Shown piece by piece: positions 48,727 to 60,424 of a DNA stretch of 64,000 nt; the first letter of the stretch is position 1, and each line of letters begins with the position of its first letter. The position numbers were made by a program, and so were the translations under genes. Location of the stretch: NCBI GenBank assembly GCA_032622095.1, contig CP136069.1, positions 51,570,760 to 51,634,759 of the forward strand, written 5' to 3'. The DNA comes from Siphonodentalium dalli. Its lineage: Eukaryota; Mollusca; Scaphopoda; Gadilida; Siphonodentaliidae. Below the pieces are notes generated by a model. It ran no database searches and had not been told where the DNA came from. It saw only the letters and a program-made list of their open reading frames with translations.

Positions 48727-49172
48727 AAACAAAGAAGCCAAAAAAATACAAAAACAAAAACAAACAAACAAACACAAAAAGTATATGAAACAAACGAAGA
48801 AACGACAAGCATTATTTAAAAAAAAGGCCACTCATGCACAATGGGTAGGGGCTGCTCCTAGTGAATATGTCGACTTGTGATTTCCCGTCCAGTTCACTGC
48901 CGCTATAGTCCAGTTCACTTGAGGTAAGTAAACACACCTACTGCGTTCGTAAATTGATCGAATTATCATAAAGCTGATGTTATGCGTATTCTTTTTATTA
49001 TTTATTTGATAATGAATGATTGAACCTTGAAAATCATAAAAATATAACACTATAGTACAACACCGCAATTTCATCAGATTTCTACAATTTGTTACAAGAT
49101 GTTAATTCTTATACAAAAGCATTGGAAATTTATTTGCCGTTTTGTTTTCACAAATATGTCAACCAGACACAA
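48727..49172. other. Spacer, no gene seen
   Basis: An A-rich CAAACAAACAAACA-like run near 48755-48780 looks like a retroelement tail. The rest is unremarkable. Confidence 0.45.
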
Positions 49173-51582
49173 ATTGTTTTTATATACGCAGCACCATTCG
49201 ATTGTTTTTATATACGCAGCACCATTCGATTGTTTTATATACGCAGCACCATTCGATTGTTTTTATATACGCAACACCATTCGATTGTTTTTATATACGC
49301 AGCACCATTCGATTGTTTTTATATACGCAGCACCATTCGATTGTTTTTATATACGCAGCACCATTCGATTGTTTTTATATACGCAGCACCATTCGATTGT
49401 TTTTATATACGCAGCAACATTCGATTGTTTTTATATACGCAGCACCATTCGATTGTTTTTATATACGCAGCACCATTCGATTGTTTTTATATACGCAGCA
49501 ACATTCGATTGTTTTTATATACGCAGCACCATTCGATTGTTTTTATATACGCAGCACCATTCGATTGTTTTTATACGCAGCACCATTCGATTGTTTTTAT
49601 ATACGCAGCAACATTCGATTGTTTTTATATACGCAGCACCATTCGATTGTTTTTATATACGCAGCACCATTCGATTGATTTTATATACGCAGCAACATTC
49701 GATTGTTTTTATATACGCAGCACCATTCGATTGTTTTTATATACGCAGCACCATTCGATTGTTTTTATATACGCAGCACCATTCGATTGTTTTTATATAC
49801 GCAGCACCATTCGATTGTTTTTATATACGCAGCAACATTCGATTGTTTTTATATACGCAGCACCATTCGATTGTTTTTATATACGCAGCACCATTCGATT
49901 GTTTTTATATACGCAGCAACATTCGATTGTTTTTATATACGCAACACCATTAGATTGTTTTTATATACGCAGCACCATTCGATTGTTTTTATACACGCAG
50001 CACCATTCGATTGTTTTTATATACGCAGCACCATTCGATTGTTTTTATATACGCAGCAACATTCGATTGTTTTTATATACGCAGCAACATTCGATTGTTT
50101 TTATATACGCAGCACCATTCGATTGTTTTATATACGCAGCACCATTCGATTGTTTTTATATACGCAGCACCATTCGATTGTTTTATATACGCAGCACCAT
50201 TCGATTGTTTTTATATACGCAGCACCATTCGATTGTTTTATATACGCAGCACCATTCGATTGTTTTTATATACGCAGCACCATTCGATTGTTTTTATATA
50301 CGCAGCACCATTCGATTGTTTTTATATACGCAGCACCATTCGATTGTTTTTATATACGCAGCACCATTCGATTGTTTTTATATACGCAGCACCATTCGAT
50401 TGTTTTTATATACGCAGCAACATTCGATTGTTTTTATATACGCAGCACCATTCGATTGTTTTTATATACGCAGCACCATTCGATTGTTTTTATATACGCA
50501 GCAACATTCGATTGTTTTTATATACGCAGCACCATTCGATTGTTTTTATATACGCAGCACCATTCGATTGTTTTTATATACGCAGCACCATTCGATTGTT
50601 TTTATATACGCAGCAACATTCGATTGTTTTTATATACGCAGCACCATTCGATTGTTTTTATATACGCAGCACCATTCGATTGTTTTTATATACGCAGCAA
50701 CATTCGATTGTTTTTATATACGCAGCACCATTCGATTGTTTTTATATACGCAGCACCATTCGATTGTTTTTATATACGCAGCACCATTCGATTGTTTTTA
50801 TATACGCAGCACCATTCGATTGTTTTTATATACGCAGCAACATTCGATTGTTTTTATATACGCAGCACCATTCGATTGTTTTTATATACGCAGCACCATT
50901 CGATTGTTTTTATATACGCAGCAACATTCGATTGTTTTTATATACGCAGCACCATTCGATTGTTTTTATATACGCAGCACCATTCGATTGTTTTTATACA
51001 CGCAGCACCATTCGATTGTTTTTATATACGCAGCACCATTCGATTGTTTTGATATACGCAGCAACATTCGATTGTTTTTATATACGCAGCAACATTCGAT
51101 TGTTTTTATATACGCAACACCATTCGATTGTTTTTATATACGCAGCACCATTCGATTGTTTTTATATACGCAGCACCATTCGATTGTTTTTATATACGCA
51201 GCAACATTCGATTGTTTTTATATACGCAGCACCATTCGATTGTTTTTATATACGCAGCACCATTCGATTGTTTTTATATACGCAGCAACATTCGATTGTT
51301 TTTATATACGCAACACCATTCGATTGTTTTTATATACGCAGCACCATTCGATTGTTTTTATATACGCAGCACCATTCGATTGTTTTTATATACGCAGCAC
51401 CATTCGATTGTTTTTATATACGCAGCACCATTCGATTGTTTTTATATACGCAGCACCATTCGATTGTTTTTATATACGCAGCACCATTCGATTGTTTTTA
51501 TATACGCAGCAACATTCGATTGTTTTTATATACGCAGCAACATTCGATTGTTTTTATATACGCAGCACCATTCGATTGTTTT
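49173..51582. repeat. 28-bp minisatellite, about 86 copies
   Basis: The unit is TTTTTATATACGCAGC followed by ACCATTCGATTG. It runs for 2410 bp with few variants: GCAGCAAC in place of GCAGCACC (roughly every third unit), GCAACACC, units with one T fewer (27 bp) and TACACGCAG. Because 28 is not a multiple of three and the unit has no stop on the + strand in any phase, all three + frames stay open. This makes an 843-codon frame (from 49089, no ATG at its start) that cycles FIYAAPFDCFYIRSTIRLFL. It is an artefact of the repeat. Confidence 0.97.
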
Positions 51583-52729
51583 CACCCTCTGTGAGTTTGA
51601 CAACGACAAATAATGTTTGAAACATGGAGATAATAAAGTTTGAAAATTGTTGGGGGGAAAAACGCTCCGGTTCACCAAGGATTTACCGGTTCACTCACGC
51701 AAAATAAATTTACATCTATATGATGTATTGGTATCTATATATGTCACATTTGTGTAACTCAATTGATGCTCACGCCAAGATGGACGCCAAACTGGTGGCC
51801 AGATATTGAAAAGTCCTAAATATGTTCACATTATGATTTCCACTTTTGTCACAATATCAGTATGTATAGACGAAGTCGCAATATATCGATTCCTATTCAA
51901 AATGTACTTAGACACATATCGCAGCTGTTGAAAGGACTAAAATCCTCAATGAATAATCGCGGTGTGGCATTGAGAAATCCATTCTCCAGTAAGCGCCAAT
52001 AATGTCCATAACCATATAGTCACATTATGACCTGCATGATTCAGAACAACTACATGGATTGGTTCTGATTTGCCGCATTTAGCACCGACAAAGACTTCTA
52101 AACTTCATGGGAGCTTTTCCCGCTAATCAGAACGTTTCAAACAATACAAATGCCGTGTCCTGCTCATGGTTTTGCCAAACAAAACTCGGAATTCTCATCA
52201 TTATTAGTGACAATTAGCTTCATTCATGGTACATGTATCATATGGCATAATTCGTCTGTTACATATGGGAATTGACCGCCATCTTGTGAGATTAACTAGA
52301 ATGACATAAGGTCGATGAGTATACTAGTTTCAGTAGGTTCTCTTTATCTACGACTGTTTGAGGGTTGCTAGCTTTCCAATTGGTGGATGCCTCTCAGCTA
52401 AGGTCGTAGACCATAATGTACCCACACTTCTTGATCATGATCTTAAGCAGTCTTTGTAACATCCAGCAGTCGTCTCGTCGAAGAGCTCCCAGCAGATAAG
52501 AACAACACAATCGGTGCTAGTTTGTGGGCATGCGTCATGATAGTGGAACTGAAATAGGATCATGAACTGTACCGCCCCTACATCAGCGATGTGTTTCAGA
52601 TACATACAGGATCTCATGCGTGGCGCTGCTTTCTTTATGTGCTGAGATATTATGTCCACATCCATTTGGAAGAAGTTCTAAATCAACTTTATCAGTTGTG
52701 TACCTTTGGATAATGCAATGTATAGGTCT
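51583..52729. other. Spacer with one arm of a large inverted repeat; no gene seen
   Basis: AATAAAG follows the minisatellite at about 51632. 51760-51868 is the left arm of an inverted repeat whose right arm is 54242-54346. GACCGCCATCTTGTG at about 52269 belongs to the same ATGGCNNCC-rich family. No gene-like frame. Confidence 0.5.
51760..51868. repeat. Inverted repeat, left arm (ATGGCNNCC-rich family)
   Basis: It matches the reverse complement of 54242-54346 over about 105 bases (GCCAAGATGGACGCCAAACT and GGTGGCCAGATATTGAAAA, also CTTTTGTCACAATATC). The intervening 2.4 kb contains the hAT element. Confidence 0.7.
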
Positions 52730-52737
52730 CCCATAAC
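52730..52737. repeat. 8-bp target-site duplication, left
   Basis: CCCATAAC, identical to 53753-53760 on the far side of the element. Confidence 0.93.
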
Positions 52738-53752
52738 CAGGGTTCGCGCTGCCCATTGCCAATTTAGCAAATTGCTATAAAAAAATGAAATGGCTCCAAA
52801 AAAATCTTGATTGGCTACAAAAAGTGGCACCTAGCTTTTTGGAATTTGGCAATTGGTACCCATCGGGAATATAATAAAGCTTGCAGTCAATAGGTCGGAA
52901 ACAAAACACACATCGATAGCCGGTCGCAACATAGCTAATTGGATCCTAATTGAAAGCGTATAATAGATTCGCGGCTTATGTCAGATCGACTTATTTTATC
53001 GTTGGGTTGAAAGGGTTTCGAATTTCTACTCGATAATAACACTAAGTACGGATATTGACTCCATTTGACAAACATTAGCCAAACAAAGGGCTTCCTGAAG
53101 TCTACATCGTTAGGTAGCTGTGTATTGATTGTAGGTGTTAGATAAATTATCATAAATATGTCCTTCGTAACTCAGCTTTCACAAACTGTGACATACAGCA
53201 AACATGAATCGTAAGCGCAAGTTAGTTTTCAGCCACAATGCATCAGACACGCAACATCCTTCTAAAATGAAGAAAGTTACTGATTTCTTTGGACATTCAG
53301 ACATTACCGATAGTCCAAATACAGTGGTTGATTTATTATCGACGTGTGCTACACCACCTAAACCGAGCAACATACTAGTGTCCAATGTCACGGGAACACC
53401 ACAAACAGTTGCAAGTTCGCCAAAACGAAAATTCCGAAATGAGTGGAAAATATCTCGCGAATGGCTATCATTCGATGGTGACAAAAACGTTCTGTTCTGT
53501 TCTACATACCGTGCTGCGAATGTTATAAACATGTTCGTATCTGGTTGTTGTTTTTGTTGTTGTTGTAGCATCATGAAGAAAGATCTTATTCTGAAACACG
53601 AGCTAACCAAAGGTATGTGTACTACGTTTCAAAAGTGGCACCAAAAAATACTGGTCGGAAAAAAGTGGCAACAGAAAGTATAAAGTGGCTCTAAAAATAA
53701 TGCAATTGGCAACAGTGTTGGCACCTGGGAATTTTGGGCAGCGCGAACCCTG
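52738..53752 (+). mobile_element. hAT-superfamily DNA transposon, 1015 bp, non-autonomous
   Basis: The ends are perfect 18-bp inverted repeats, CAGGGTTCGCGCTGCCCA at 52738-52755 and its complement at 53735-53752. They are flanked by the perfect 8-bp duplication CCCATAAC. CAGGG ends with 8-bp duplications are diagnostic of hAT elements. Subterminal AGTGGCWMC motifs are repeated at both ends (for example AAAGTGGCACC near 52820 and near 53633, AGTGGCAACA near 53662). The only coding part is one exon (53204-53612). The transposase core is gone, so it needs a partner element. The perfect ends and duplication imply a fairly young insertion. Confidence 0.93.
53204..53612 (+). pseudogene. First exon of a hAT/KIAA1586-like protein with degenerate TTF-type zinc finger
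   Basis: From the ATG at 53204 the exon encodes about 136 residues and ends at a consensus donor (CCAAAG|GTATGT, GT at 53613). It has a basic N-terminus, KVTDFFG (residues 24-30), and then KFRNEWKISREWLSFDGDKNVLFC at 76-99. This is the W-x5-WL-x7-FC pattern that opens the TTF/hAT-associated zinc finger; I give it as a pattern, since family membership is recalled. Where a second Cys is expected (102) there is Tyr. A TTG/GTT microsatellite (53544-53569) inserts CCFCCCC before the KHEL His. Later exons are absent. It is a relic inside the hAT element. Confidence 0.55.
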
Positions 53753-53799
53753 CCCATAACATAACTGACAGCGCGAACCCTGCCCATAACATAACTGCC
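53740..53799. repeat. 30-bp tandem duplication spanning the hAT right end and its flank
   Basis: AGCGCGAACCCTGCCCATAA starts at 53740 and again at 53770. The second copy therefore carries the last 13 bases of the transposon, the target duplication and the flank once more, outside the element. Confidence 0.85.
53753..53760. repeat. 8-bp target-site duplication, right
   Basis: CCCATAAC directly after the right inverted end. Confidence 0.93.
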
Positions 53800-54965
53800 C
53801 GTGCAATCTCAAAGACCATGCCTTTGGAAGTTTGGTGATATGTCATTCAAAGAATGAAGGTATGCGTTGTTAAGACCCTTGCGCTCGGTAGTGGTCGATA
53901 TTGTTCAAGATAATCTGAATGACATCAACACAATGATGACATGTTCAACGCAAAGAACATCTAGAGGAATGTTCAGTTTGTGAGATCTTTTACAATCACT
54001 TATACACACGTCGGGTACACCACCGGGTTGTGCCTGAGACATGACAAGAATCTTCTAAAGTATCCTGTGGGATATTAAACGCACATATCACGTTCGACCT
54101 TTGAACAAAATTAAACAACGTTCACAGCAATAAATTATTGAAATAAACATAGTGAAAATGCACCACATGTTCTGCCATTTTCTTGAATTATACCAACCAC
54201 TTATCAAAGACATTGTCTTTTAGACTACAATCTATAGAAACATATAGATATTATGACAAAACTGGAAATTAATAACTGAAAATATCTTGGATGTTTTCAA
54301 TTTATGGCCACCAGTTTGGCCGCCATCTTGGCTACGAGTATCAATCGCCAACTTAAACGAATACTTCGTATCAATGTTCCCCACCCAAATGTAAATGTGG
54401 ATAGAATAGGCGTAACATTAACGCCGATTTCGGATCAAATAGTGGATGAAGATGGATAACTCTAAAATCAAGTGGCTTTGGGTGTTGTCAACCGGCCAAA
54501 TATCGTTGAATAAAATGTTGAAAAATAACACATTTTGGTCAATTTTATAATATAGTTGACAGTTTTTAGTATTATTTTTTGGCAATTAATCAATTCTGAT
54601 CACTGGAGCGGCATTTCAAGAAATGTTATTGTTGTTGGAATCTGATAATGTGTGGACCATCGAATCGGATTGAGTACCTTTAAAGGGCGCTTGATAATTA
54701 TGACCATAGCAAACAGCGTAGGTGTCGTCGGCAGTTAAATTCGTTGAAAACTTCTTACGAATTTCTGCCAATTCGGTACTTTATCTTTTAAAAGTATAGA
54801 CAGTCCGTATATGCACAAGTATATATATGCAATAGACTGCCATTGCATACATAACGAATTTCCTGAAAATTTCACCGACAAATCTGCCAGCTGTTTGCCA
54901 TGTTTGGACGTAGCTTAAATTGATGATTGGTTATTGATTTTTCACGATGTCGGAGAACAAAAGCG
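53800..54965. other. Spacer with right arm of the large inverted repeat; no gene seen
   Basis: 54242-54346 is the partner of 51760-51868. No frame has a recognisable domain. Confidence 0.5.
54242..54346. repeat. Inverted repeat, right arm (ATGGCNNCC-rich family)
   Basis: Reverse-complement partner of 51760-51868; carries GGCCACCAGTTTGGCCGCCA. Confidence 0.7.
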
Positions 54966-55182
54966 TAGCGAAATGGATCATATTACTGGTGATGAGTAGC
55001 GAAATGGATCATATTACTGGTGATGAGTAGCGAAATGGATCATATTACTGGTGATGAGTAGCGAAATGGATCATATTACTGGTGATGAGTAGCGAAATGG
55101 ATCATATTACTGGTGATGAGTAGCGAAATGGATCATATTACTGGTGATGAGTAGCGAAATGGATCATATTACTGGTGATGAG
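54966..55182. repeat. 31-bp minisatellite, 7 identical copies
   Basis: The unit TAGCGAAATGGATCATATTA plus CTGGTGATGAG repeats at 54966, 54997, 55028, 55059, 55090, 55121 and 55152 with no variant that I can find. The period is not a multiple of three, and no reading frame of interest results. Confidence 0.95.
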
Positions 55183-55639
55183 ACAATTACACGTTCAACA
55201 CAACAGGCCTGTAATCCGATACGATTAACAGGATGTGGTGAATAAAAGAAGACCAGTTCCTTGGACAGTACAACAATACGGTGTCGACGAACACACGCAT
55301 AAAAAGTGCCAAGTTCATTAGAGGCCCACACAATGATCAAGCCCACTTTTAGTTCTATACATAGATCCATCGATATAAGTTTATTGATAAACCGCAGCAT
55401 GCTTATACAATAGGACTAGTGGATTAGTGGAGTAGATTAGTAAAAGAATTGTTCACTTCGTGACTAAAGCATGAAATTTTGCACATATATACATATTCAC
55501 ATACCAATTGATATTAGATATTGAGCCATGCTGAAATTTCACTTTAACCCCTCTTTTAATGTGTTTTCCGAATTTAAAGAGCGTTTCGTTATTATATAAC
55601 TTATTAAATGTCGTAATTAATCTTACCATAAAGTGTGCG
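55183..55639. other. Spacer, no gene seen
   Basis: AT-rich, short frames only. Confidence 0.45.
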
Positions 55640-56660
55640 ATTTAAAATTATGCATATATAGCAAGTATGGCTCAGTGTGATATAATGCCACATTTTTTAG
55701 GGGGAAATTGGAACTCCTATTCCAAGATGATCGTCAAAATGGCAGCCGTAAGTGGAAACTTTTACTTTTTTTTCACTAATATCTTCTATACCAGGTTCTT
55801 CTGTATGTAACTGGTTCGGAAATGTGACTTTAATTTGTATTGCTCATGTTAACTGGTCACTGGAACAATGAAATATGCCATTATTTGGATCCACGCCCCA
55901 TCCGATCCCTCAATAATTTGATTTTACAGAACGCGGTATGAAATTGCACCTAAATCACCATTGGGATTCTAGTCATATTTCAACAAGAAATGAGCAGAAC
56001 TGTGCAATGTAAGTGAGGCATACCATTACTTATGAATATTTCAACCCAATGCAACCAAAATTTTCACTTTGGCTAAAAATAGCTGTCAAAATGGTGGCCA
56101 AAATATGGAAATTGGTCAATATTATCCCGTCTTGCCATGCAATCGCTTAAAATTTGTGGATGATGAATAAAATGGTCTGTTCTGTCATATATAAATTGAA
56201 TAGTAACATGTGTGATGCATCTTGGATAAGTGTACTATTACATTACCAAAATATTATTGGAATTTTCTCTCAAAATCGGCAAAAAAAATCATTTTGAGGT
56301 TTGCACAATTTTTTCATGTAAATTGGAACTATCTTTTGTGTTTATTATTTTGATCCGTCTTAAATGCGTCATATTGATGTGCTTTTAGAAAAAATATATT
56401 CAAGCTGGCGTGCAAAATGTAGCACATTGTGATTCACTTGGTTACTAAATATGTTAGTTAATCAACACACTACTATATGTTCTATTCTGGTTGCCCCATT
56501 ATCTTATGCGACACGACAATTTCATTTTAAATTATGCAGTATGTAATTTTGCAGAACAATTCTTATGGGATTCTGACCACGACTTTGAACGGAAATGAGC
56601 AGAACTCTGAACTAAGAGGTGCATAATTATGTGCCTACTCTGGCCCAATAACATGTGCAA
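55640..56660. repeat. Dispersed repeat family rich in ATGGCNNCC, two diverged copies
   Basis: 55845-56125 matches 62897-63179 in the same order: TTTGATTTTACAGAACGCGG, CACCATTGGGATTCTAGTC-type, CAACAAGAAATG, GAACTGT, GGCATACCATTA, and the ATGGYNGCCAAAATATGGAA end. A further, more diverged copy occupies about 56515-56650 (TGCAGAACAATTCTTATGGG, GAAATGAGCAGAACTC). Open frames are absent. The function and class of the family are unknown to me. Confidence 0.7.
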
Positions 56661-57059
56661 CCGTCAAATGTAAGTGGGTGTCAGACCAGGTAATACGTCT
56701 ATTGGGGTAGGTTTCCCCACACCTAGAAATACCCAGGGTAAAGCACTGCCAGGTAGACCAGAAGGCCATTTAGAAAGTCAAACTAGGAGAAGAGTAAACA
56801 ACTGCTTAATAACATAAAATTCATGGGCCATTGGCTCACGATTGATTGACTAATGTCAGAAAAACCGTTTCCTCCATTGTGCACATAAAAGGCCACCAAG
56901 ATGAAGAACTCTAACATTACCTACCAATCGATTAACAATTATTTCAGTTATTGTGGAAAGTGATAGCCACCAAAGGTCCAACTGCACAACTCACCCACGA
57001 CCATACAATCATGTTATGTATACATAAACACCACACAAATAATCATGTAGACGCTCGCT
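56661..57059. other. Spacer, no gene seen
   Basis: Short frames only; the LINE coding sequence begins near 57060 without a visible 5' UTR, so the element is probably 5' truncated here. Confidence 0.5.
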
Positions 57060-57069
57060 TTATACACAT

Positions 57070-57875
57070 GTAATGAACGACGAAAGGCCGATGAATGGTT
57101 TACACATCTGCGGATTGGAGGGCTTATAGAGAAATATGGAATGACGTCACCACAAACTGAAAAAACTTTCAATAACGTCAATGGTTATGGATCCTCTTTA
57201 ATTGACTTCATACTGATACACAAATCAAAAGAAAACGATATAATATCTGTGGACAGTCTACCAGATCTTAATGGTAATGTATCTGACCATCATCCTGTGC
57301 TGATGTTAGTGAAGGTTAATCTCGCTATTACCGAGAAGAAAGAAAATCCTCCTATAATTACCAGAAGAATTCCATGGAGAAAAATTGATAAGGATAAGTA
57401 CCAACAAGCCGTCAGTGATAAACTCTCCAAACTCAATCACAATACTTTATCTACTGATCCTGGTACATATATAGAACTTATCCATCATGCTCTGTCTACT
57501 GCATCTGATCAACTTACTCCAAGAAGAAATGTTTCGACTCGGCGGAAATCCTTCAAAATCTTATCTCCAGCTATAACTGATGCTGTGCAAAAGAAAAAGC
57601 AAGCATTTTTTAAATGGAAAACTCAAGGACGTCCAATTGACACCACTAACAATCTGTTGATTGAAAAGAAGCTAACCACTCAAGCCCTACGTCGGGAGAT
57701 AAGAGTTCAAAAAGCTACAACAAAAGCACGGGTGAAAGAAGAAATTATCAATGCACGATCAACTGACAACCAGCTCTTCCATAGATTGATCCGCAAGCAA
57801 AAAAAAAACGATCAAACTGCCTCATTGAAGATTTACATGTTGGCGAAGAAATTTATGGCAGTGAAACATACTTGA
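57070..57875 (+). pseudogene. LINE endonuclease C-terminus and linker (frameshifted end)
   Basis: The frame contains the AP-endonuclease final block: GSSLIDFILIHKS followed by VSDHHPVLM (SDHHPV, residues about 48-53 counting from 57141). The His pair is part of the metal/phosphate site of this nuclease family. The Lys/Arg-rich linker runs to TGA at 57873-57875. The protein clearly continues in another frame (EIYGSETYL, then WFNHFKKLA from about 57883), so one or two indels, likely in the A-run at 57799-57808, broke it. Confidence 0.8.
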
Positions 57876-58017
57876 GGGATGGTTTAACCACTTTAAGAAA
57901 CTAGCAACTGAATCACCAAGTAACGAGATTGATGCTGATTATATTAAATCCATACAGAAAGAGAAATACAGTATTCAGCAGCTCTGCGAAATTGCTCCAA
58001 CATTACTCTTCAATACA

Positions 58018-58851
58018 GTGACATGCGATGACGTTCACCAAGCGATAAAAATGCTAAACAGGGGAAAAGCATTAGACCCCTATGGAATTGCAGCTGAACA
58101 CCTTTACTTTGCTGGCAGTGACCTGCTGACCATTATACGGAATCTCATCAACCACCTATTTCTAGCTGATGATCTGCCAGAATGTCTAACGCTAGGTACT
58201 CTAAATCCAATCTTCAAGAACAAGGGAGATAAACGTCACTCACGCAACTACCGTGGTATAACAATAACTCCTGTCTTATGCCGTACCATCGAAGCTGTAC
58301 TAAAGATTCGAATCAACAAGAAGATTCTAGAGTCACAGAATCCACTCCAACGCGGATTTACAAAAAATTCATCGCCTATGAACTGTTCACTGATTGTGGA
58401 GGAATGGTGTCGCAATAACAGAGACCTCAATCGCCCATCATACATAGCATTTCTGGATGCCAAATCTGCATTTGATGTAGTTGTACATGATAATCTTCTC
58501 AAGAAACTCTTTTATATTGGTGTCGAAGACCATGAATGGATGATGATTAAGAAACTGTATGCTAATGCAACTACAGCTGTTAAATGGCAGAACCAACTTT
58601 CACAACGCTTCATCAATCACCAAGGGGTACGTCAAGGTGAAGTGTTGAGTGCTGACCTCTACAAAGTATATATAAATGACCTTCTGTATCGTCTATCTCT
58701 TTCGGATTGCACAACATATATTGGTCCAGCCAACGTTACCTCCCCAACATGTGCAGATGATGTAACTCTTCTCAGTAACTGTCCACTGAAACTTCAACAT
58801 CTGGTCGACATCTGCTACGATTATAGCCGCAAGGAAGGCTACCTACTTTAA
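58018..58851 (+). pseudogene. LINE reverse transcriptase domain, ended by a premature TAA
   Basis: Residue numbers are from 58018. NYRGITITPV is at 77-86, motif A FLDAKSAFDVV at 145-155 (catalytic Asp147), motif B GVRQGEVLS at 203-211, and motif C CADD at 245-248 (catalytic Asp247 and Asp248). All catalytic residues are present. The reading is open upstream to about 57880 in the same frame. The TAA at 58849-58851 interrupts YLL|KKKSVILQVK; the same frame continues cleanly to 60045, so one base substitution would explain the stop. Confidence 0.85.
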
Positions 58852-60045
58852 AAGAAAAAGAGTGTCATCCTTCAAGTAAAGACCTCCAATCAGCCTGAAA
58901 TAATTTGTCCACCACTTAACATTAACGGTGCTGACATGCCAACAGTTGAGAGCACTTCGCATATGGGTATCACAAGAACATGGAATAATCAATCCCAGAC
59001 AGCAGTGGATGAGAATATAAAGAGGGCTACAAAAGCTGCATATGCACTGATGGGAGCAGGTCTCCATGGTGAAAATGGTGTCGATCCAATAACAGCCTTT
59101 GCTCTGTTCAACACTTACATATCTCCACTCTATTCTTATGGACTTGTGGTTATATTACCATCGGGTACACAGCTGGAGAAACTGGAGTTGCATCAGAGAC
59201 GACTCGCACGACAACTGCTATCTCTACCGAATAATGCTGCAAAACCAGCTATCTACATTTTATCAGGACTACTACCTATCGAAGCTATCATTCACAAGAA
59301 AGCAATTGGATTATTCACCAACATATGCCGACTTCCTGAGAAATCCTGCGAACGACAGATGGCACAAAGACAACTTGACAGTAAATCATCAACCAGTCAT
59401 AGCTGGTTTATCGCCATCAAAGAATTGCTTCTTATGTACAACCTACCAGAACCTCTATATATGCTCCATAATCCTTCACCAAAATCACATACGAAGATGA
59501 TAATCAATAAAGCGGTGAACAAGCATTGGCGACAACTTATTCTCAATGAAGCTATCCTGTATCCCTCCCTCAACCATCTCTCTAAGATCTATCACCCTGG
59601 AACCTGTCATCCAGTTATTCAGACTTGTCAGCTCAGTAGCCGTGATTATACACGAATACCTGTCAAAGCAAAAATTGTTACCAGTACCTACACGCTCCAG
59701 TCAAACCGTGCCAAGTACAACAAGAATGAAGTAGACCCTACTTGTCAGCTCTGTCGAAAAGCACCTGAGACGTTGGAACACTTCCTTATTAACTGTAATG
59801 CGTTATATGGAGCACGCAGCGCTACCCTTTCGAAACTTGAGGATGCAGTACTAAAAGAACACCAGCTTGGAAACCCCATAACTAAACACAGTCTATTGCA
59901 GCTGATTATTGATCCCAGTGCAGCTACCAACGATATTTCAAAAGCTGGTCTTACTGATTTACACTTCCACTCACGGAGACTGACATATAATCTACATAGA
60001 GAGAGATATAATAAGCTTCAACTGTTTTCAAAGAAGACGAAGTGA
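58852..60045 (+). pseudogene. LINE C-terminal domain with CCHC zinc knuckle (same frame after the stop)
   Basis: The frame continues from the TAA at 58849 without a further stop to TGA at 60043-60045; an internal ATG is at 58936. It carries the thumb and C-terminal helices (for example QRRLARQLLSLP) and the knuckle CQLCRKAPETLEHFLINC (CX2CX8HX4C) near residues 265-285 counted from 58936. The knuckle is used in RNA binding by this LINE group. Confidence 0.82.
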
Positions 60046-60182
60046 CACCCCCAGATTTTAACTGATATTTTATCCAGAAGTTTTCTTAGAACTGATATAC
60101 CGGCATGCTGCCAATCTTAAATGTACATATACACATGTATGTATATACACAATGGTGATGGTTTTTATGAATATCATTCAAC

Positions 60183-60423
60183 TGTACGAATAACCACGCC
60201 AGACCGTGGGTGTGCCATTGAAGGCAGAATCTCCAGATAGGTAACAGGTAACAGATTGGCCTCTTGGGACGACAGGAAGTTGGGCGAGACGGCCGAATAG
60301 CGAGTTGAACGGATTTGCGGGAACGAGAGAGAGGGAAGAAAGGACGAGGAAAAGAGATACGATAGTGTGCGAAAGACAGAAGGGATCTAGGTGAGTTAAA
60401 GAGTATATTAGAGGGCCATTACA
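60183..60423 (+). mobile_element. Solo 5'-type LTR of a Ty3/gypsy-like element
   Basis: The block starts TGTACGAATA and ends GCCATTACA, i.e. TG...CA with TGTA/TACA short inverted ends, about 241 bp. A primer-binding site follows one base later. No matching second LTR is found in the window. Confidence 0.55.
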
Positions 60424-60424
60424 T

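Larger units (their letters stand above)
57060..60120 (+). mobile_element. I/Nimb-like non-LTR retrotransposon, 5' truncated, few disabling mutations
   Basis: Coding order: the end of an AP endonuclease (SDHHPV at about 57283-57300), a basic linker, RT with motifs A, B and C, and a C-terminal CCHC zinc knuckle. The RT-to-C-terminus part (57900-60045) is one frame broken only by a TAA at 58849-58851; the linker has about two frameshifts (57799-57890, near an A10 run). There is no RNase H signature. The clade (I/Nimb versus relatives) rests on recalled motif style (QNPLQRGFT, CADD) and is provisional. The exact 3' end is unclear; I see no target duplication. Confidence 0.85.

Noticed and set aside
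49089-51620. 843-codon open frame through the 28-bp array, and its three sister frames
   Set aside because: All + frames are open because the repeat lacks stops in every phase and 28 is not divisible by three; there is no ATG at the longest start, the composition is cyclic, and no domain appears.
53179-53610. 143-codon minus-strand frame over the hAT exon
   Set aside because: It is the shadow of the + strand exon, which has the recognisable zinc-finger pattern and a splice donor.
54966-55182. CRISPR-like array
   Set aside because: The 31-bp units abut without spacers.
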